This document shows, piece after piece, positions 40,296 to 49,485 of a stretch of 64,000 bases of DNA. Position numbers and translations under genes: made by a program. This DNA comes from AP-15 sp963781215. GTDB lineage: Bacteria > Pseudomonadota > Alphaproteobacteria > ATCC43930 > CGMCC-115725. The notes beneath the pieces were generated by a model. That model was not told where the DNA came from. It saw only the letters and a program-made list of their open reading frames with translations, and ran no database searches. The stretch is taken from assembly GCA_963781215.1 (NCBI GenBank), contig CAWAFE010000013.1, forward strand, positions 1 to 64,000, in the 5' to 3' direction. Position 1 is the first letter of the stretch. The number at the start of each line of letters is the position of its first letter.

Positions 40296-40794
40296 CCCGG
40301 TAACCTCGGACACCGCTCTCGCTTGCTCGGATGCCGGGCGCAAAGCCGGGCATGACGATTGCCGCGAGAAGACATTATCCAAATCTTGCCCGAGCAATTG
40401 ACCAAGCAGAGCCCGGCATGCCCGATGGGCGACGCGCTTCATGCCGGGTCGCGTGACTGATGATCCCGGTTTCCGTCGCCTCGTCCTGCGCGTCCGGAGC
40501 GAGGGCGCACAACGCTGCAAGCGCTCGATCGAGAAGCTCGGTCACAAAAACTCTCCGCAGCCGGTCGGCACACCATCACGCGACGAGCCTGCCGCAAGGC
40601 TAATGCTTTCACCGATCCACGCAAGATCGCACCATCGCATCGACCGCCCGAACAATGGCACAGCTGACCAGCGCATCAACCGGGTAAAGTCGGATGCAAC
40701 CTTCGGCGCTGAGTCGAATTGCCGCGAAGGCGCCCGCGGACGTGCCGACCTGACGCCATTCTGGATGGCGGGACGAAGGAGTTTCGGTCATATG
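40296..40794. other. Gene-poor stretch with dispersed-repeat sequence
   Basis: About 500 bases. The first 150 contain short repeated GCCGGGC(A/G)TG(C/A) units typical of intergenic repeats. Open frames exist on both strands (for example a 60-codon minus frame near 40609-40791), but none has a ribosome site with convincing protein character. Confidence 0.5.
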
Positions 40795-41109
40795 TCACGG
40801 CACCCGTAACCCCTTGATCGGCCGAGGGCCGGTGAAGTTGCCGAAAATCTTGATTGCGGCAACAGTCCAAGCGAGCACGATTCCCCAAAGGCCGCCCCAG
40901 AAGCATTGAGAGACGATCTGAGGCACTCCGAATGGAGGTATCGGCTGGGTCTTGTACTGCGGGGGGTAAAGCCCCGCGAGGTGCAACAACCACCCCGAGA
41001 CTTGGTGAAATATGACAATGCCGACGAAGCCGGCGACGAAGGCCCCGGCTATCGACCCCATCACCAACACACTATGGCCAGGCATTCGATTCGTGTCGTC
41101 CACGGTCAT
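40795..41109 (-). pseudogene. N-terminal part of a conserved membrane protein
   Basis: 104 codons. MPGHSVLVMGSIAGAFVAGF starts helix one, then FHQVSGWLLHLAGLYPPQYK, PIPPFGVPQIVSQCFWGGLW and GIVLAWTVAA. Homologues I recall are about 145 residues and continue with a third and fourth helix, YWL.AF.FG..VPTLVGWF. That part is missing here and is found nearby on the opposite strand (41206-41310). So this piece is probably the 5' end of a scrambled gene. It could also be read as a complete two-to-three-helix protein of unknown function. Confidence 0.6.
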
Positions 41110-41205
41110 TTCTCCCTTTCAATGTCCGTCCGCTTATCGCTTGGGCTAGCTAGCTTGTAGGTTGAAGTCTCAATACCAAAATCGGGATGGACTTTAGCGC
41201 ACTGG

Positions 41206-41369
41206 CGGAACGTGAATTATTGGCTGCTCGCGTTTGCATTTGGTCTGGTCGTTCCAACGCTGGTAGGATGGTTCGTCGTGCCGCTCATCAAAGGCACACC
41301 GATCATGGGCGGCCCGCCGTGGATGATTCAGGTACCAGATGAAATTCGCCGGAAAATATGTGAGTAGCC
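41206..41369 (+). pseudogene. Middle part of the same membrane protein, opposite strand
   Basis: Plus-strand frame NYWLLAFAFGLVVPTLVGWF then VVPLIKGTPIMGG. This is the helix 3 region expected to follow the 40795-41109 piece, but it is inverted relative to it. There is no start codon with a ribosome site, and it runs to a stop at 41369 through unrelated sequence. Confidence 0.55.
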
Positions 41370-41412
41370 ATGCCGTGCCGGCACCCCACACGGCGTTTGG
41401 CAGCGGACGCAC
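41320..41412 (-). pseudogene. C-terminal part of the same membrane protein
   Basis: Minus-strand frame RPLPNAVWGAGTAWLLTYFP resembles the last helix of the same family (LLINGAWGLGTALIL in homologues I recall). It is again flipped relative to the middle piece and lies upstream of the N-terminal piece. Short and therefore less certain. Confidence 0.45.
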
Positions 41413-41509
41413 TCCTCAGCCGCGGCTGAGGGCTCGCGTCGTCTCCTAAAGGAGCACCTTGCGGGCTTCATCATCACCTGCCAGAAAAAAATTCATGCCC
41501 GGAAGGCGG

Positions 41510-42369
41510 ATGGCTTCTATCGACCCCGACGTGTATCGTCGCGCGATGGACGCTGACATCGATCTTCCCGCATATTTCACCCGCATCGGCTACACGGGGC
41601 CAAACGAGCCGAGTTTCGCCGTCTTGCGCGAGCTTAATGCGCGTCATGTGGCTCACATCGCCTTCGAGACTCTCGATCCTTTCCTTGGCCGTCCCGTGGA
41701 TCTCGATCCTGCGGCGCTTCAGGCGAAACTGGTTCGTTCTCGGCGCGGCGGTTACTGCCAGGAACACAACGCGCTTTTTCATGATGTACTGAACGCCGTG
41801 GGATTTTCGGTCGTTGCTCTTGGGGGGCGGGTCGTTTGGGCCTTCAAGGGACAACCGGCGCCGCTGAACTCATCGGCTGACGCTCGTCAAGCTCGCCGAG
41901 GGGAATTTCGTTGCTGACGTCGGCTTCGGCGGGCAGAGTCCGACCGTGCCGCTCCGTCTTGAGCCGGACCTCGAACAAATCACCCCGCACGGCACCTATC
42001 GCATGGCCCGCGAAGGCGAGGTCTTCGGGTTGCAGCTACGGCTCGATGACCGCTGGGAGACGATGTACCAATTTACCCTAGCCGCCCAGACGCGGGTCGA
42101 CTTTGAAGTCGCTAACTGGTTTACGTCAACTCACCCGCGCTCACTCTTCACCCAAAACCTCGTTGTCTGCCGGGTCGTGGGCGAGAACTCGGGTCAATCT
42201 GCGCAACTCAAACCTTTCGGTTCGGCACCCGGACGGTCATGTAGAGCAACGCGCCCTCACAAACTCTCCCGAATTGGGGGAACTGCTGGAGGATGTTATG
42301 GACTTGGATTTGCCGACGTCGGCCGAGGCGATTTGGGCAAAACTGCCGAAGCAACCGCCCCCATCATAA
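41510..42369 (+). CDS. nat: Arylamine N-acetyltransferase, two frameshifts
   Basis: Acetyl-CoA-dependent N-acetyltransferase (NAT) acting on arylamines and hydrazines. N-terminal DADIDLPAYFTRIGYTGPNE, catalytic cysteine in RRGGYCQEHNALFHDVL. The frame breaks at 41866-41871 (GAACTC for GACTC); repaired, it reads APLTHRLTLVKLAEGNFVAD VGFGG-like, supplying the catalytic histidine and aspartate. It breaks again at 42185-42190 (the same GAACTC for GACTC), restoring ETRVNLRNSNLSVRHPDGHV and the end AIWAKLPKQPPPS at 42369. About 285 residues after repair, family-typical. Start may be ATG 41495, 41510 or 41546. Both breaks look like read errors. Confidence 0.87.
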
Positions 42370-42581
42370 TCCTTGTCGGACATCCTGCCGGGAGTCGGAT
42401 TGACCGGCCATATGGGAAAAAGGGAAAAAGGCGTGGTTGCCGATCCCGTCAATGTTTGGACAGAATCACCAAACCGACACGACGGGAAATTTTACATATG
42501 TACGAACTCCGACGAGCCCAACGCTCGAGCTCCCAGGATCATGTTGACCGACTTCGCCCACTTGATCGACATCTCGAACTT

Positions 42582-43028
42582 CTATCGCATGAAGCCGTCA
42601 ATGTAAAACTCGTACACAGGATCGCGACGAGCTATAATCCCCTTCATCTCCGCATCCGGGGAGCCAAAAACTACTATTTTTCCAGGTTTCCTGACTTGCG
42701 CCACTTCTTGACCGAATTGGGCCCTCATATGTTTAACATGCGCCACGAAGGCTTCGGCATTTTGATACATTTCTAAAAGATCGACGGTCTTCCCGTCTGG
42801 CTGCACGCTGAACTCGAAGACGAGCGTCCCTGGTTCTTCGGCCACAGCCTCAGCCACCCTTTTTGCGAGTTTCTTGAAATTGTCCATTTGTTCAGGGAGG
42901 ACTTCGCCACTAGAGATCGTGGCAACATAGCCTGCCTTGAATCCATGCTGCGGACCAGGTGTCTGCGCGTCAGCCGGGAAAACCGCGAGGGCAAGAGCAA
43001 TTAGTGAGAAAAGCAATCTCCGCATCAT
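42582..43028 (-). CDS. Secreted antibiotic-biosynthesis-monooxygenase-like (ABM) domain protein
   Basis: 148 residues. Signal peptide MMRRLLFSLIALALAVFPAD ends near ADAQ. The mature domain has the ABM-type dimeric alpha+beta barrel pattern: FKKLAKRVAEAVAEEPGTLV, FEFSVQPDGKTVDLLEMYQN, and AFVAHVKHMRAQFGQEVAQV. Related proteins are heme- or quinone-modifying enzymes or act in stress. Starts at ATG 43028 seven bases after GGAGG. It has no operon partner. Confidence 0.83.
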   Translation of the reverse strand: MMRRLLFSLIALALAVFPADAQTPGPQHGFKAGYVATISSGEVLPEQMDNFKKLAKRVAEAVAEEPGTLVFEFSVQPDGKTVDLLEMYQNAEAFVAHVKHMRAQFGQEVAQVRKPGKIVVFGSPDAEMKGIIARRDPVYEFYIDGFMR

Positions 43029-43238
43029 CACAGTGCCTCCGACAAAAGTGCGGCCACCTGTTGGCCGACTACTCGCCAAACTCCTGGCTATTGAACGGCC
43101 AAGATCACCCCTTCGGCTGGCGTGAGCAACCGAAAATCGCGCTCCGCGAGGGCAAGAAGCGGTTGAAGCCGGTCTATATGTTGTGTTTCTTGCGCATCCG
43201 GGAATGACCATTAAAGCCGATCGCGGTAGGGACGCCCA

Positions 43239-44774
43239 TTACTGGGCGCCCCCCGCACAGAACCGTACGAGCGGCTTTCCCGCATACGGCTCCCACCTTG
43301 GATGTTTGACGGCAAACCGTTCTGCCGGCCACGGGTGCAGGATTTTCGGTTTGGGCAGCCAGTGATCGGCGATTTCCCTTGCCCGCTTCCATGTGGTCTT
43401 GTCTCTCTGGCTGCGTCGTTTAAGCGTGCGCCACCAGATTTCAGTCACACGGCGTCTGAATGCCACGAGCGCCGGCAGATTTGTCGGCACGGCGTGATAG
43501 GCGAAGAAACCCCTGACCACTTTCTGAAGCCATTGCCCCTGTTGGGGTATGGGATAGTGTCGTCGCCGGCGCAGCTCCTCCTTGATTTCCTGGAGCTTCG
43601 CACGGCTACGGTCGCGCCGGGTTTTCCGCTTTAGCTGGAAAATCCCCCGGCGGGTTCGGCCGCAGATCAGCGTAAAACCCAGGAAGTCGAAGGTCTCCGG
43701 CTTACCGAGACCGCTTTGCTCGCGGTTGTGCGCCGCGTAGCGACCGAACTCGATCAGCCGGGTCTTCTCAGGGTGGAGCGACAGCGCGAACTCCTCAAAC
43801 CTCTTCCGCATCATCTGGAGAAACCGATGCGCGTCGGCCTGGCGCTCGAACCCGATCACCAGATCATCCGCATAGCGCGTGATGATCATGGTGCCGGTGG
43901 CCTCCCGCCGTCGCCAGCGGTCGGCCCAGAGATCGAAGACGTAGTGCAGGTAAACGTTGGCAAGCAGCGGTGAGATCACCGAGCCCTGCCCCGTTCCCGC
44001 CTCACTGACCGTAACCGACCCGCCTTCGAGCACCCCCGCCCCGAGCCATTTCTGGATCAGGCGGATGATGCGTCGATCACCGACCCGGTGTTCCAGGAGA
44101 CGGATCAGCCATTCGTGGCTAACCGTGTCGAAGAAGCTTTGAATGTCGGCGTCGATGATCCAGCTCACCCCCTTTGTTTCGCGTATCCCGACCATCAGAG
44201 CATCCAGCGCATCGTGCTGGCTGCGCCCGGGTCGGAAACCGTACGAGAACCCGAGGAAGTCTTCCTCATAGATCTGGTTCAGTACGGCGGCGGTGGCTCT
44301 TTGGACGATCTTGTCCTCAAGCGCCGCCACGGCGAGCGGTCGCTGCCGTCCGTCGGCCTTCGGTATATACCGACGCCGGGATGGCTGCGGCCGGTACGCT
44401 CCCCGATGGACCCTGGCATGTAAATCCCCGAGCTTGCGCTCAAGGTCTGCCTCGTAGTCCTGCCACGTCACGCCGTCCGCACCGGGCGCCGCGTCTCGCT
44501 TGAGGGCGAAAAACGACAGCCGCAGCAGGTCAACCGTGATGTGGTGGAAGAGCGCGGTGAACCGTTCCTTCTTCCGTTGCCTTGCGGCCTCCCGTACGCG
44601 CTCCAGCGCCTGTGACACGCTTTCCCGGTTCTGCGCCCGGCGCGTGCGTTGCTGGATCGCGTTCTCCTCGGCCTCCGTCCTTCGCTCCATCGCCTCCGCT
44701 ACCGGTCGCCCGGTTTTGTTCGGCGACTTCCCCGCTACTACGACGGAGTCTGACTTCTCACGCCCGTGCATCAT
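43239..44774 (-). CDS. ltrA: Group II intron reverse transcriptase/maturase
   Basis: 511 residues. RT domains: GADGVTWQDYEADLERKLGD, RRRYIPKADGRQRPLAVAAL EDKIVQ-type block, FSYGFRPGRSQHDALDAL, and the catalytic RYADDLVIGF. The maturase X domain follows (LKRKTRRDRSRAKLQEIKEE ... WLQKVVRGFFAYHAV). The C-terminus WEPYAGKPLVRFCAGGAQ is encoded by domain V and the start of domain VI, so the gene reads into the catalytic RNA core. No En (HNH) domain is evident. Intact, so possibly active. Confidence 0.95.
   Translation of the reverse strand: MMHGREKSDSVVVAGKSPNKTGRPVAEAMERRTEAEENAIQQRTRRAQNRESVSQALERVREAARQRKKERFTALFHHITVDLLRLSFFALKRDAAPGADGVTWQDYEADLERKLGDLHARVHRGAYRPQPSRRRYIPKADGRQRPLAVAALEDKIVQRATAAVLNQIYEEDFLGFSYGFRPGRSQHDALDALMVGIRETKGVSWIIDADIQSFFDTVSHEWLIRLLEHRVGDRRIIRLIQKWLGAGVLEGGSVTVSEAGTGQGSVISPLLANVYLHYVFDLWADRWRRREATGTMIITRYADDLVIGFERQADAHRFLQMMRKRFEEFALSLHPEKTRLIEFGRYAAHNREQSGLGKPETFDFLGFTLICGRTRRGIFQLKRKTRRDRSRAKLQEIKEELRRRRHYPIPQQGQWLQKVVRGFFAYHAVPTNLPALVAFRRRVTEIWWRTLKRRSQRDKTTWKRAREIADHWLPKPKILHPWPAERFAVKHPRWEPYAGKPLVRFCAGGAQ
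43260..43292 (-). ncRNA. Group II intron domain V
   Basis: Minus strand GAGCCGTATGCGGGAAAGCC then GCTCGTACGGTTC. The hairpin arms GAGCCGTA.GCGG and CCGC.C.TACGGTTC pair around GAAA, and the catalytic AGC triad is replaced by GCC-class bases as in many bacterial introns. It also codes for the maturase C-terminus. Confidence 0.88.
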
Positions 44775-45143
44775 CGGCTTCGGCTCCTCGCCTTCCCGAT
44801 GCGGGCCAGTCGGCTTATAGCCTGTGGCCGGAGGTGAGATCTCTCAGGTTCCGACGCCTTCCCTTCCGACGTGATGTGGCCTTCGACCCCGGCAGAGCGA
44901 CGGCCCCTCGCATGACGGTGCCGCACATGTTGCCTTCGACGCTTATGACCGCCTCGGCCTCTGCGATTTTATGGATTTCGAGGCTCAATCCCACACCCCA
45001 TCGGATCGCTGTGTACGCTTCGCACCCGCCGTCGCCGACGACTACGCAACACTCGCTACCGGGCCGCCCGCTACGGCCTTACCCGGGCCGGACTTTCACC
45101 GGCTGGAACGCGCCAGCTTCTCCTGACGCACCATAAGGCGCAC

Positions 45144-45467
45144 TATGATAAATTTCTGGAAGTCATCGGAAAGGAGAAACCTTAACCTTCGAGTGACAGA
45201 AGCGCGACGGCGGTTTATGCATGGTTTGAAGGGGCCTTCATCGGAGCTGCCAATACTGTTCTTCTCCTGCTTATACTTGAAGCACCCCGGCAAAAGATAT
45301 TGATCGGTGTTATCCCCAAAATCCGAGGATCCCTTAATTGAAAAAGCGGCGGGCGGTCGGCCTGCCGTGGGGCTTCGGCGAGCAACGCCGTATGCGAGCA
45401 ACGGAGTGCTGTCGAACTTCGCAAGAGCCTTCGGCAGGGCGGCGATCGGCGGGTATAAGGGAACTGG
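45144..45467. other. Intergenic stretch, 5' flank of the intron to the rarA stop
   Basis: 324 bases. A plus-strand tail YDKFLEVIGKEKP and stop right at the intron edge looks protein-like, but has no upstream partner. Nothing else convincing is seen. Confidence 0.4.
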
Positions 45468-46766
45468 TCATTCCGGCGGTGCCCCCGCGCGCTGACGCAG
45501 CTTGTCCCAGTAGTCGAGGCGCTTTTTGATCTCGCGCTCGAAGCCGCGCTCGCCCGGCCGATAGAAATTGCGGCGGGCGACGCCGTCGGGGAAATAGTTC
45601 TGACCGGAAAAGCCCTCCTCGGTGGCGTGGTCGTAGACATAGCCCCTGCCGTAGCCGAGGTCGCGCATCAGCCGCGTCGGTGCGTTCAGGATGTGCATCG
45701 GCGGCATCAGCGAGCCGGTCTCGCGCGCCATCCGTCGGGCCTCGCCAAAAGCCTGGTATGCGGCGTTCGATTTCGGCGCGGTGGCGAGATAGATCACGCA
45801 TTGGGCGATCGCCAGCTCGCCTTCGGGCGAGCCGAGCCGGTCGTAAGTGTCCCACGCCGCGAGCGCCTGGAAGACGGCCTGCGGATCGGCGAGGCCGACA
45901 TCCTCGACCGCCGCCCGGGTCAGGCGCCGCAGGATGTAGATCGGGTCCTCGCCGCCCGCCAGCATGCGCGCCAGCCAATAGAGTGCCGCATCGGTGTCCG
46001 AGCCGCGCAGCGATTTGTGCAATGCGCTGATCAGATTGTAATGGCCCTCCTGCGCCTTGTCGTAGAGCGGAGCGCGCTGCTGCACGAGCCGGGCCAATTC
46101 GCGCGGGTCGAGCGCATTGCGCTGCGGCAGGCGCGCGATTTCCTCGACCATGTTCAGCAGAAATCGGCCGTCGCCGTCGGCCATCGCCCGCAATGCGGCG
46201 CGGGCCTCGCCGGTCAACGGCAACTCGTGGCCGAGATGCTGCTCGGCGCGCCGCAGCAGGGTTTCGAGGGCGTCGTCGTCGAGGCGGCGCAGCACCAGGA
46301 CGTGGGCGCGCGACAGCAAGGCGCCGATCAGCTCGAACGACGGGTTCTCGGTCGTGGCGCCGACCAAGATCACGGTGCCGTCCTCGACGACCGGCAGAAA
46401 GGCGTCCTGCTGGGCGCGGTTGAAGCGGTGGATCTCGTCGACAAAGAGAAGCGTGCCGCCGCCCATTTCGCGGCGCTTCCTGGCGGCGTCGAACACCTTG
46501 CGCAGATCGGCGACGCCGGAGAACACCGCCGACAGCGGCTCGAAAGCGAGGTCGGTCCCTTGCGCCAGCAACCGCGCGATCGTCGTCTTGCCGCAGCCCG
46601 GCGGTCCCCACAGGACCATCGAGGACAACCGGCGGCTCGCCATCATCCGCCCGATCGGCCCGTCGGGGCCGAGCAGGTGATCCTGGCCTACGATCTCAGC
46701 GAGGTTCCGTGGCCGCAGTCGGTCGGCCAGCGGCTGCGGCGCCTCTTTCTCGAACAGGGTGCTCAT
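45468..46766 (-). CDS. rarA: Replication-associated recombination protein A (RarA/MgsA AAA ATPase)
   Basis: 432 residues. N-terminal LADRLRPRNLAEIVGQDHLL, Walker A GPPGCGKTT, Walker B LLFVDEIHRFN, sensor 1 ATTENPSFE, and a clamp-loader-like C-terminal tetramerisation domain with LHKSLRGSDTDAALYWLARM. Acts at stalled forks. Start ATG 46766 overlaps the lipB stop by ATGA. Confidence 0.96.
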   Translation of the reverse strand: MSTLFEKEAPQPLADRLRPRNLAEIVGQDHLLGPDGPIGRMMASRRLSSMVLWGPPGCGKTTIARLLAQGTDLAFEPLSAVFSGVADLRKVFDAARKRREMGGGTLLFVDEIHRFNRAQQDAFLPVVEDGTVILVGATTENPSFELIGALLSRAHVLVLRRLDDDALETLLRRAEQHLGHELPLTGEARAALRAMADGDGRFLLNMVEEIARLPQRNALDPRELARLVQQRAPLYDKAQEGHYNLISALHKSLRGSDTDAALYWLARMLAGGEDPIYILRRLTRAAVEDVGLADPQAVFQALAAWDTYDRLGSPEGELAIAQCVIYLATAPKSNAAYQAFGEARRMARETGSLMPPMHILNAPTRLMRDLGYGRGYVYDHATEEGFSGQNYFPDGVARRNFYRPGERGFEREIKKRLDYWDKLRQRAGAPPE

Positions 46767-47432
46767 CGGCAGGCGGATGCCCCGGTGAAGACCTCGTCGA
46801 ACGTCGCGCGCAACACCCGGTCGACATCAGCCGTCGTCGCCCTAACCCCGAGCGCCTCGAGCGAGGTCACACCGTGCTCGGCGATCCCGCAGGGGACAAT
46901 GCCGCGGTAATGGCCGAGGTCGGGGTCGATGTTGAGCGCCATGCCGTGATAGGTGACCCAGCGCCGCACCCGCACCCCGATCGCGGCGATCTTTTCTTCG
47001 TTGCCCGTCGCGCACGACCCAGATGCCGACCCGGCCCTGGCGGCGCTCGCCCGTGATGCCGAACTCGGCCAGCGTCCGGATCACCCATTCCTCGAGGTGG
47101 TGGACATAGCAGTGCACATCCTCATGGCGGCGGGAAAGGTCGAGCATGACATAGGCGATGCGCTGCCCCGGCCCGTGATAGGTCCAGCGGCCGCCGCGGC
47201 CGGTGCGGTGGACCGGCAGACGGCGCGGGTCGAGCAATTCCTCGTCGCGCGCGCTGGTGCCGGCGGTATAGAGCGGCGGGTGCTCGAGGAGCCAGACGAG
47301 CTCGGGTGCCGCACCGGCGCGGATCGCCGCGACGCGCGCCTCCATCTCTGCGACCGCCGCCGCGTAACCAACGGGGGCGGTGCTCGTCCGCCACTCGATC
47401 CCGGCCGCTTCGGTGCCTATCTCTAGGTCCAT
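46763..47432 (-). CDS. lipB: Octanoyltransferase LipB, one frameshift
   Basis: Transfers octanoyl from acyl carrier protein to lipoyl domains of dehydrogenases. RGGRWTYHGPGQRIAYVMLD is the substrate-binding block; the frame breaks at 47004-47006 (GCCC for GCC on the plus strand). After repair the sequence reads DGNEEKIAAIGVRVRRWVTY, then HGMALNIDPDLGHYRGIVPC, giving the catalytic lysine and cysteine in GIVPCGIAEHGVTSL. About 222 residues, normal length. Loss would abolish de novo lipoylation, so read error is much likelier than mutation. Confidence 0.92.
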
Positions 47433-47481
47433 CTGCCTTGATATGGGGGGCCGGATTTGCTAATCACCCCGGCCCTGCCGT

Positions 47482-47568
47482 GCGGTCGTGGCGGAATTGG
47501 TAGACGCGCAGCGTTGAGGTCGCTGTGGGGGAAACTCCGTGGAAGTTCGAGTCTTCTCGACCGCACCA
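47482..47568 (+). tRNA. tRNA-Leu (anticodon GAG)
   Basis: Class II tRNA of 87 bases with CCA: acceptor GCGGTCG pairs with CGACCGC, anticodon arm CAGCG-TTGAGGT-CGCTG gives anticodon GAG, a long variable arm TGGGGGAAACTCCG follows, then T arm GAAGTTCGAGTCTTC. CCA is encoded at 47566-47568. Confidence 0.96.
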
Positions 47569-47592
47569 CCCAAAGCCGCAGGCGCTTGACCC

Positions 47593-48765
47593 ATGCAGAA
47601 CACGCGGCTTCCGACCCTCGATTTCGATCTCGGCCCCGAGATCGACATGTTGCGGACGACGGTGCGCGATTTTGTCGAGGACAAGATCGCACCGCTCGCC
47701 GCCGAGATAGACCGCACCGACCGCTTTCCGATCGAGTTGTGGCCGCAGATGGGGGCGCTCGGCCTGCACGGCATCACCGTCGAGGAAGAATATGGCGGCG
47801 CCGGCATGGGCTATCTCGCCCATTGCGTCGCGATGGAGGAGGTGAGCCGCGGCTCGGCCTCGGTCGGGCTTTCCTACGGCGCGCATTCGAACCTCTGCGT
47901 CAACCAGATCCGGCGCAACGGCAGCGAGGCGCAAAAGAGAAAATACCTGCCGAGGCTGATTTCGGGCGAGCATGTCGGCGCCTTGGCGATGAGCGAGCCG
48001 GGTGCGGGTTCGGATGTCGTCTCGATGCGGCTGCGCGCCGACAGAAAAGGCGAGCGATATGTGCTGAACGGCACCAAGCTGTGGATCACCAACGGCCATG
48101 TCGCCGATACCCTCGTCGTTTACGCCAAGACCCGCCTCGATGCCGGTTCGCGCGGCATTACCGCCTTTCTGATCGAGAAGGGGTTCCAGGGGTTTCGGCC
48201 GGCGCAAAAGCTCGACAAATTGGGGATGCGCGGCTCGCCGACCTCGGAGCTCGTGTTTGAGGATTGCGAGGTGCCGGCCGAGAACGTTCTCGGCGCGGTC
48301 GACGAAGGCGTGCACGTGCTGATGAGCGGCCTCGACTACGAGCGCGCGGTCCTCGCCGCGGGACCGCTCGGCATCATGCAGGCCTGCCTCGACACGGTGA
48401 TCCCCTACATCCACGACCGCCGGCAGTTCGGCCAGGCGATCGGCGAGTTCCAGCTGATCCAGGGCAAGATCGCCGACATGTACACCGCGATGAACGCCAG
48501 CCGCGCCTATGTCTACGCCGTGGCGCGGGCCTGCGACCGCGGCCGAACAACGCGCAAGGACGCCGCCGGCGCCATTCTCTACGCCGCCGAGAAGGCGACG
48601 GCGGTGGCGCTCGACGCCATTCAGATCCTAGGCGGCAACGGCTACATCAACGACTTCCCGACCGGGCGTCTGCTGCGCGACGCCAAGCTCTACGAGATCG
48701 GCGCCGGCACCTCGGAAATCCGCCGCATGCTGATCGGCCGCGAAATCTTCGAGGAAACTGCCTGA
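47593..48765 (+). CDS. ivd: Isovaleryl-CoA dehydrogenase
   Basis: 390-residue FAD flavoenzyme oxidising isovaleryl-CoA in leucine breakdown. FAD/substrate blocks ALAMSEPGAGSDVVSMRLRA and LWITNGHVADTLVVYAKT; catalytic glutamate in SGLDYERAVLAAGPLGIMQA as in IVD rather than other acyl-CoA dehydrogenases (which have it later); ILGGNGYINDFPTGRLLRDA and YEIGAGTSEIRRMLIGRE near the C-terminus. It lies 25 bases after tRNA-Leu. Other leucine-pathway genes are not in the window. Confidence 0.93.
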   Translation: MQNTRLPTLDFDLGPEIDMLRTTVRDFVEDKIAPLAAEIDRTDRFPIELWPQMGALGLHGITVEEEYGGAGMGYLAHCVAMEEVSRGSASVGLSYGAHSNLCVNQIRRNGSEAQKRKYLPRLISGEHVGALAMSEPGAGSDVVSMRLRADRKGERYVLNGTKLWITNGHVADTLVVYAKTRLDAGSRGITAFLIEKGFQGFRPAQKLDKLGMRGSPTSELVFEDCEVPAENVLGAVDEGVHVLMSGLDYERAVLAAGPLGIMQACLDTVIPYIHDRRQFGQAIGEFQLIQGKIADMYTAMNASRAYVYAVARACDRGRTTRKDAAGAILYAAEKATAVALDAIQILGGNGYINDFPTGRLLRDAKLYEIGAGTSEIRRMLIGREIFEETA

Positions 48766-49157
48766 TGCGCCGATTGGTTTCCTCCGGTTCGCCTTTCGAG
48801 GCAGAAGCCGGGTACAGCCGCGCCGTCGTCGATGGCGAATGGATCTTTGTTGCCGGGACCACCGGCTTCGACTACGTGCAAATGACGATCGCCGAAGATC
48901 CGGTCGAGCAGGCGCGGCAGGCGTTTCGCAACATCGAGCAGGCGCTTGGCGAGGCGGGCGCCACTCTCGTCGATGTCGTTCGGGTCCGCTACTATGTGCC
49001 GAACCCCGCCGACTGGCCGGCGATCGTGCCGGTGTTGGGCCACGCCTTCGGTGCGATCCGCCCGGCCGCGACGGCGCTCTTCTGTGGTCTCGTCGATCCG
49101 CGCATGAAGATCGAGATCGAGGTGACCGCGCGACGGAGCAGCCCGGGCAAGTCCTGA
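48765..49157 (+). CDS. RidA/YjgF family protein
   Basis: 130 residues. SSGSPFEAEAGYSRAVVDGE, VAGTTGFDYVQMTIAEDPVE and QARQAFRNIEQALGEAGATL fit the family trimer fold, but the key arginine of true imine deaminases is replaced in the RPAATALFCGLVDPRMKIEI block, where VDPRMKIEIE is retained. Start overlaps the ivd stop by TGATG, so it is coupled. Possibly clears a reactive by-product, but that is inference. Confidence 0.9.
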   Translation: MRRLVSSGSPFEAEAGYSRAVVDGEWIFVAGTTGFDYVQMTIAEDPVEQARQAFRNIEQALGEAGATLVDVVRVRYYVPNPADWPAIVPVLGHAFGAIRPAATALFCGLVDPRMKIEIEVTARRSSPGKS

Positions 49158-49458
49158 CAGGAGCGACGCGACCAGACTCACCCGGCTCGCAGGTGACCGT
49201 GATGTCGGTCTCGAAATGGTTACGACCGAGAAGCCCCTGCGGCGCGATGCCGGCCTGGCTGCGCACCGTGCAATTCGGCCGGTTGGCACGCAAGGCGGCG
49301 CCGAGTTCAAAAGTCAGATTCCCGGCGATGATCTGGTGCGGGATGGCCGGCGGCGCCATCGCGACAATGACCCCATCGATCAGCTGGTAGTGCCGCTGGT
49401 CGTTCGGGCAGCCGTCGAGGAATTCCTCGACGGTCAGTAGTTTGTAAGTAAGCGCCAT
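49158..49458 (-). pseudogene. Uma2-family (DUF820) nuclease-like fragment
   Basis: About 95 codons of the N-terminal part: KLLTVEEFLDGCPNDQRHYQ, LIDGVIVAMAPPAIPHQIIA, GLLGRNHFETDITVTCEPGE. The restriction-enzyme-fold acidic residue is in FETDITVTC, but the following E-x-K part and the rest (usually ~190 residues) are missing: after residue ~95 the frame runs antisense into the RidA gene, whose stop is at 49157. So the 3' half was replaced at this exact junction. Transposon-like in many alphaproteobacteria; here a remnant. Confidence 0.7.
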
Positions 49459-49485
49459 CGGCTGACGATGCTCGCCTCCCCGGCG

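Larger units (their letters stand above)
43220..45143 (-). mobile_element. Group II intron, complete
   Basis: The 5' end is the conserved GTGCGCC at 45143 (minus strand), leading into a ~370-base structured region, then the maturase gene, domain V and domain VI. Domain VI is a ten-pair hairpin GGGGCGCCCA/TGGGCGTCCC closed by GTAA. The 3' end is placed after CCTACCGCGAT at 43220, with an uncertainty of about seven bases. Length about 1.92 kb. The 5' exon ends AAATTTATCATA. Flanks are intergenic and show no gene I can rejoin across the splice site. Confidence 0.87.

Noticed and set aside
40609..40791. 60-codon minus-strand frame between HpnK-like gene and the membrane protein
   Set aside because: No ribosome site and no recognisable protein character; competing open frames on the other strand.
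43088..43219. Minus-strand tail FPDAQETQHIDRLQPLLALA ending at a stop by the intron's 3' side
   Set aside because: It reads like protein, but a TAA lies in frame just upstream, and joining the exons does not give a longer frame; no family recognised.
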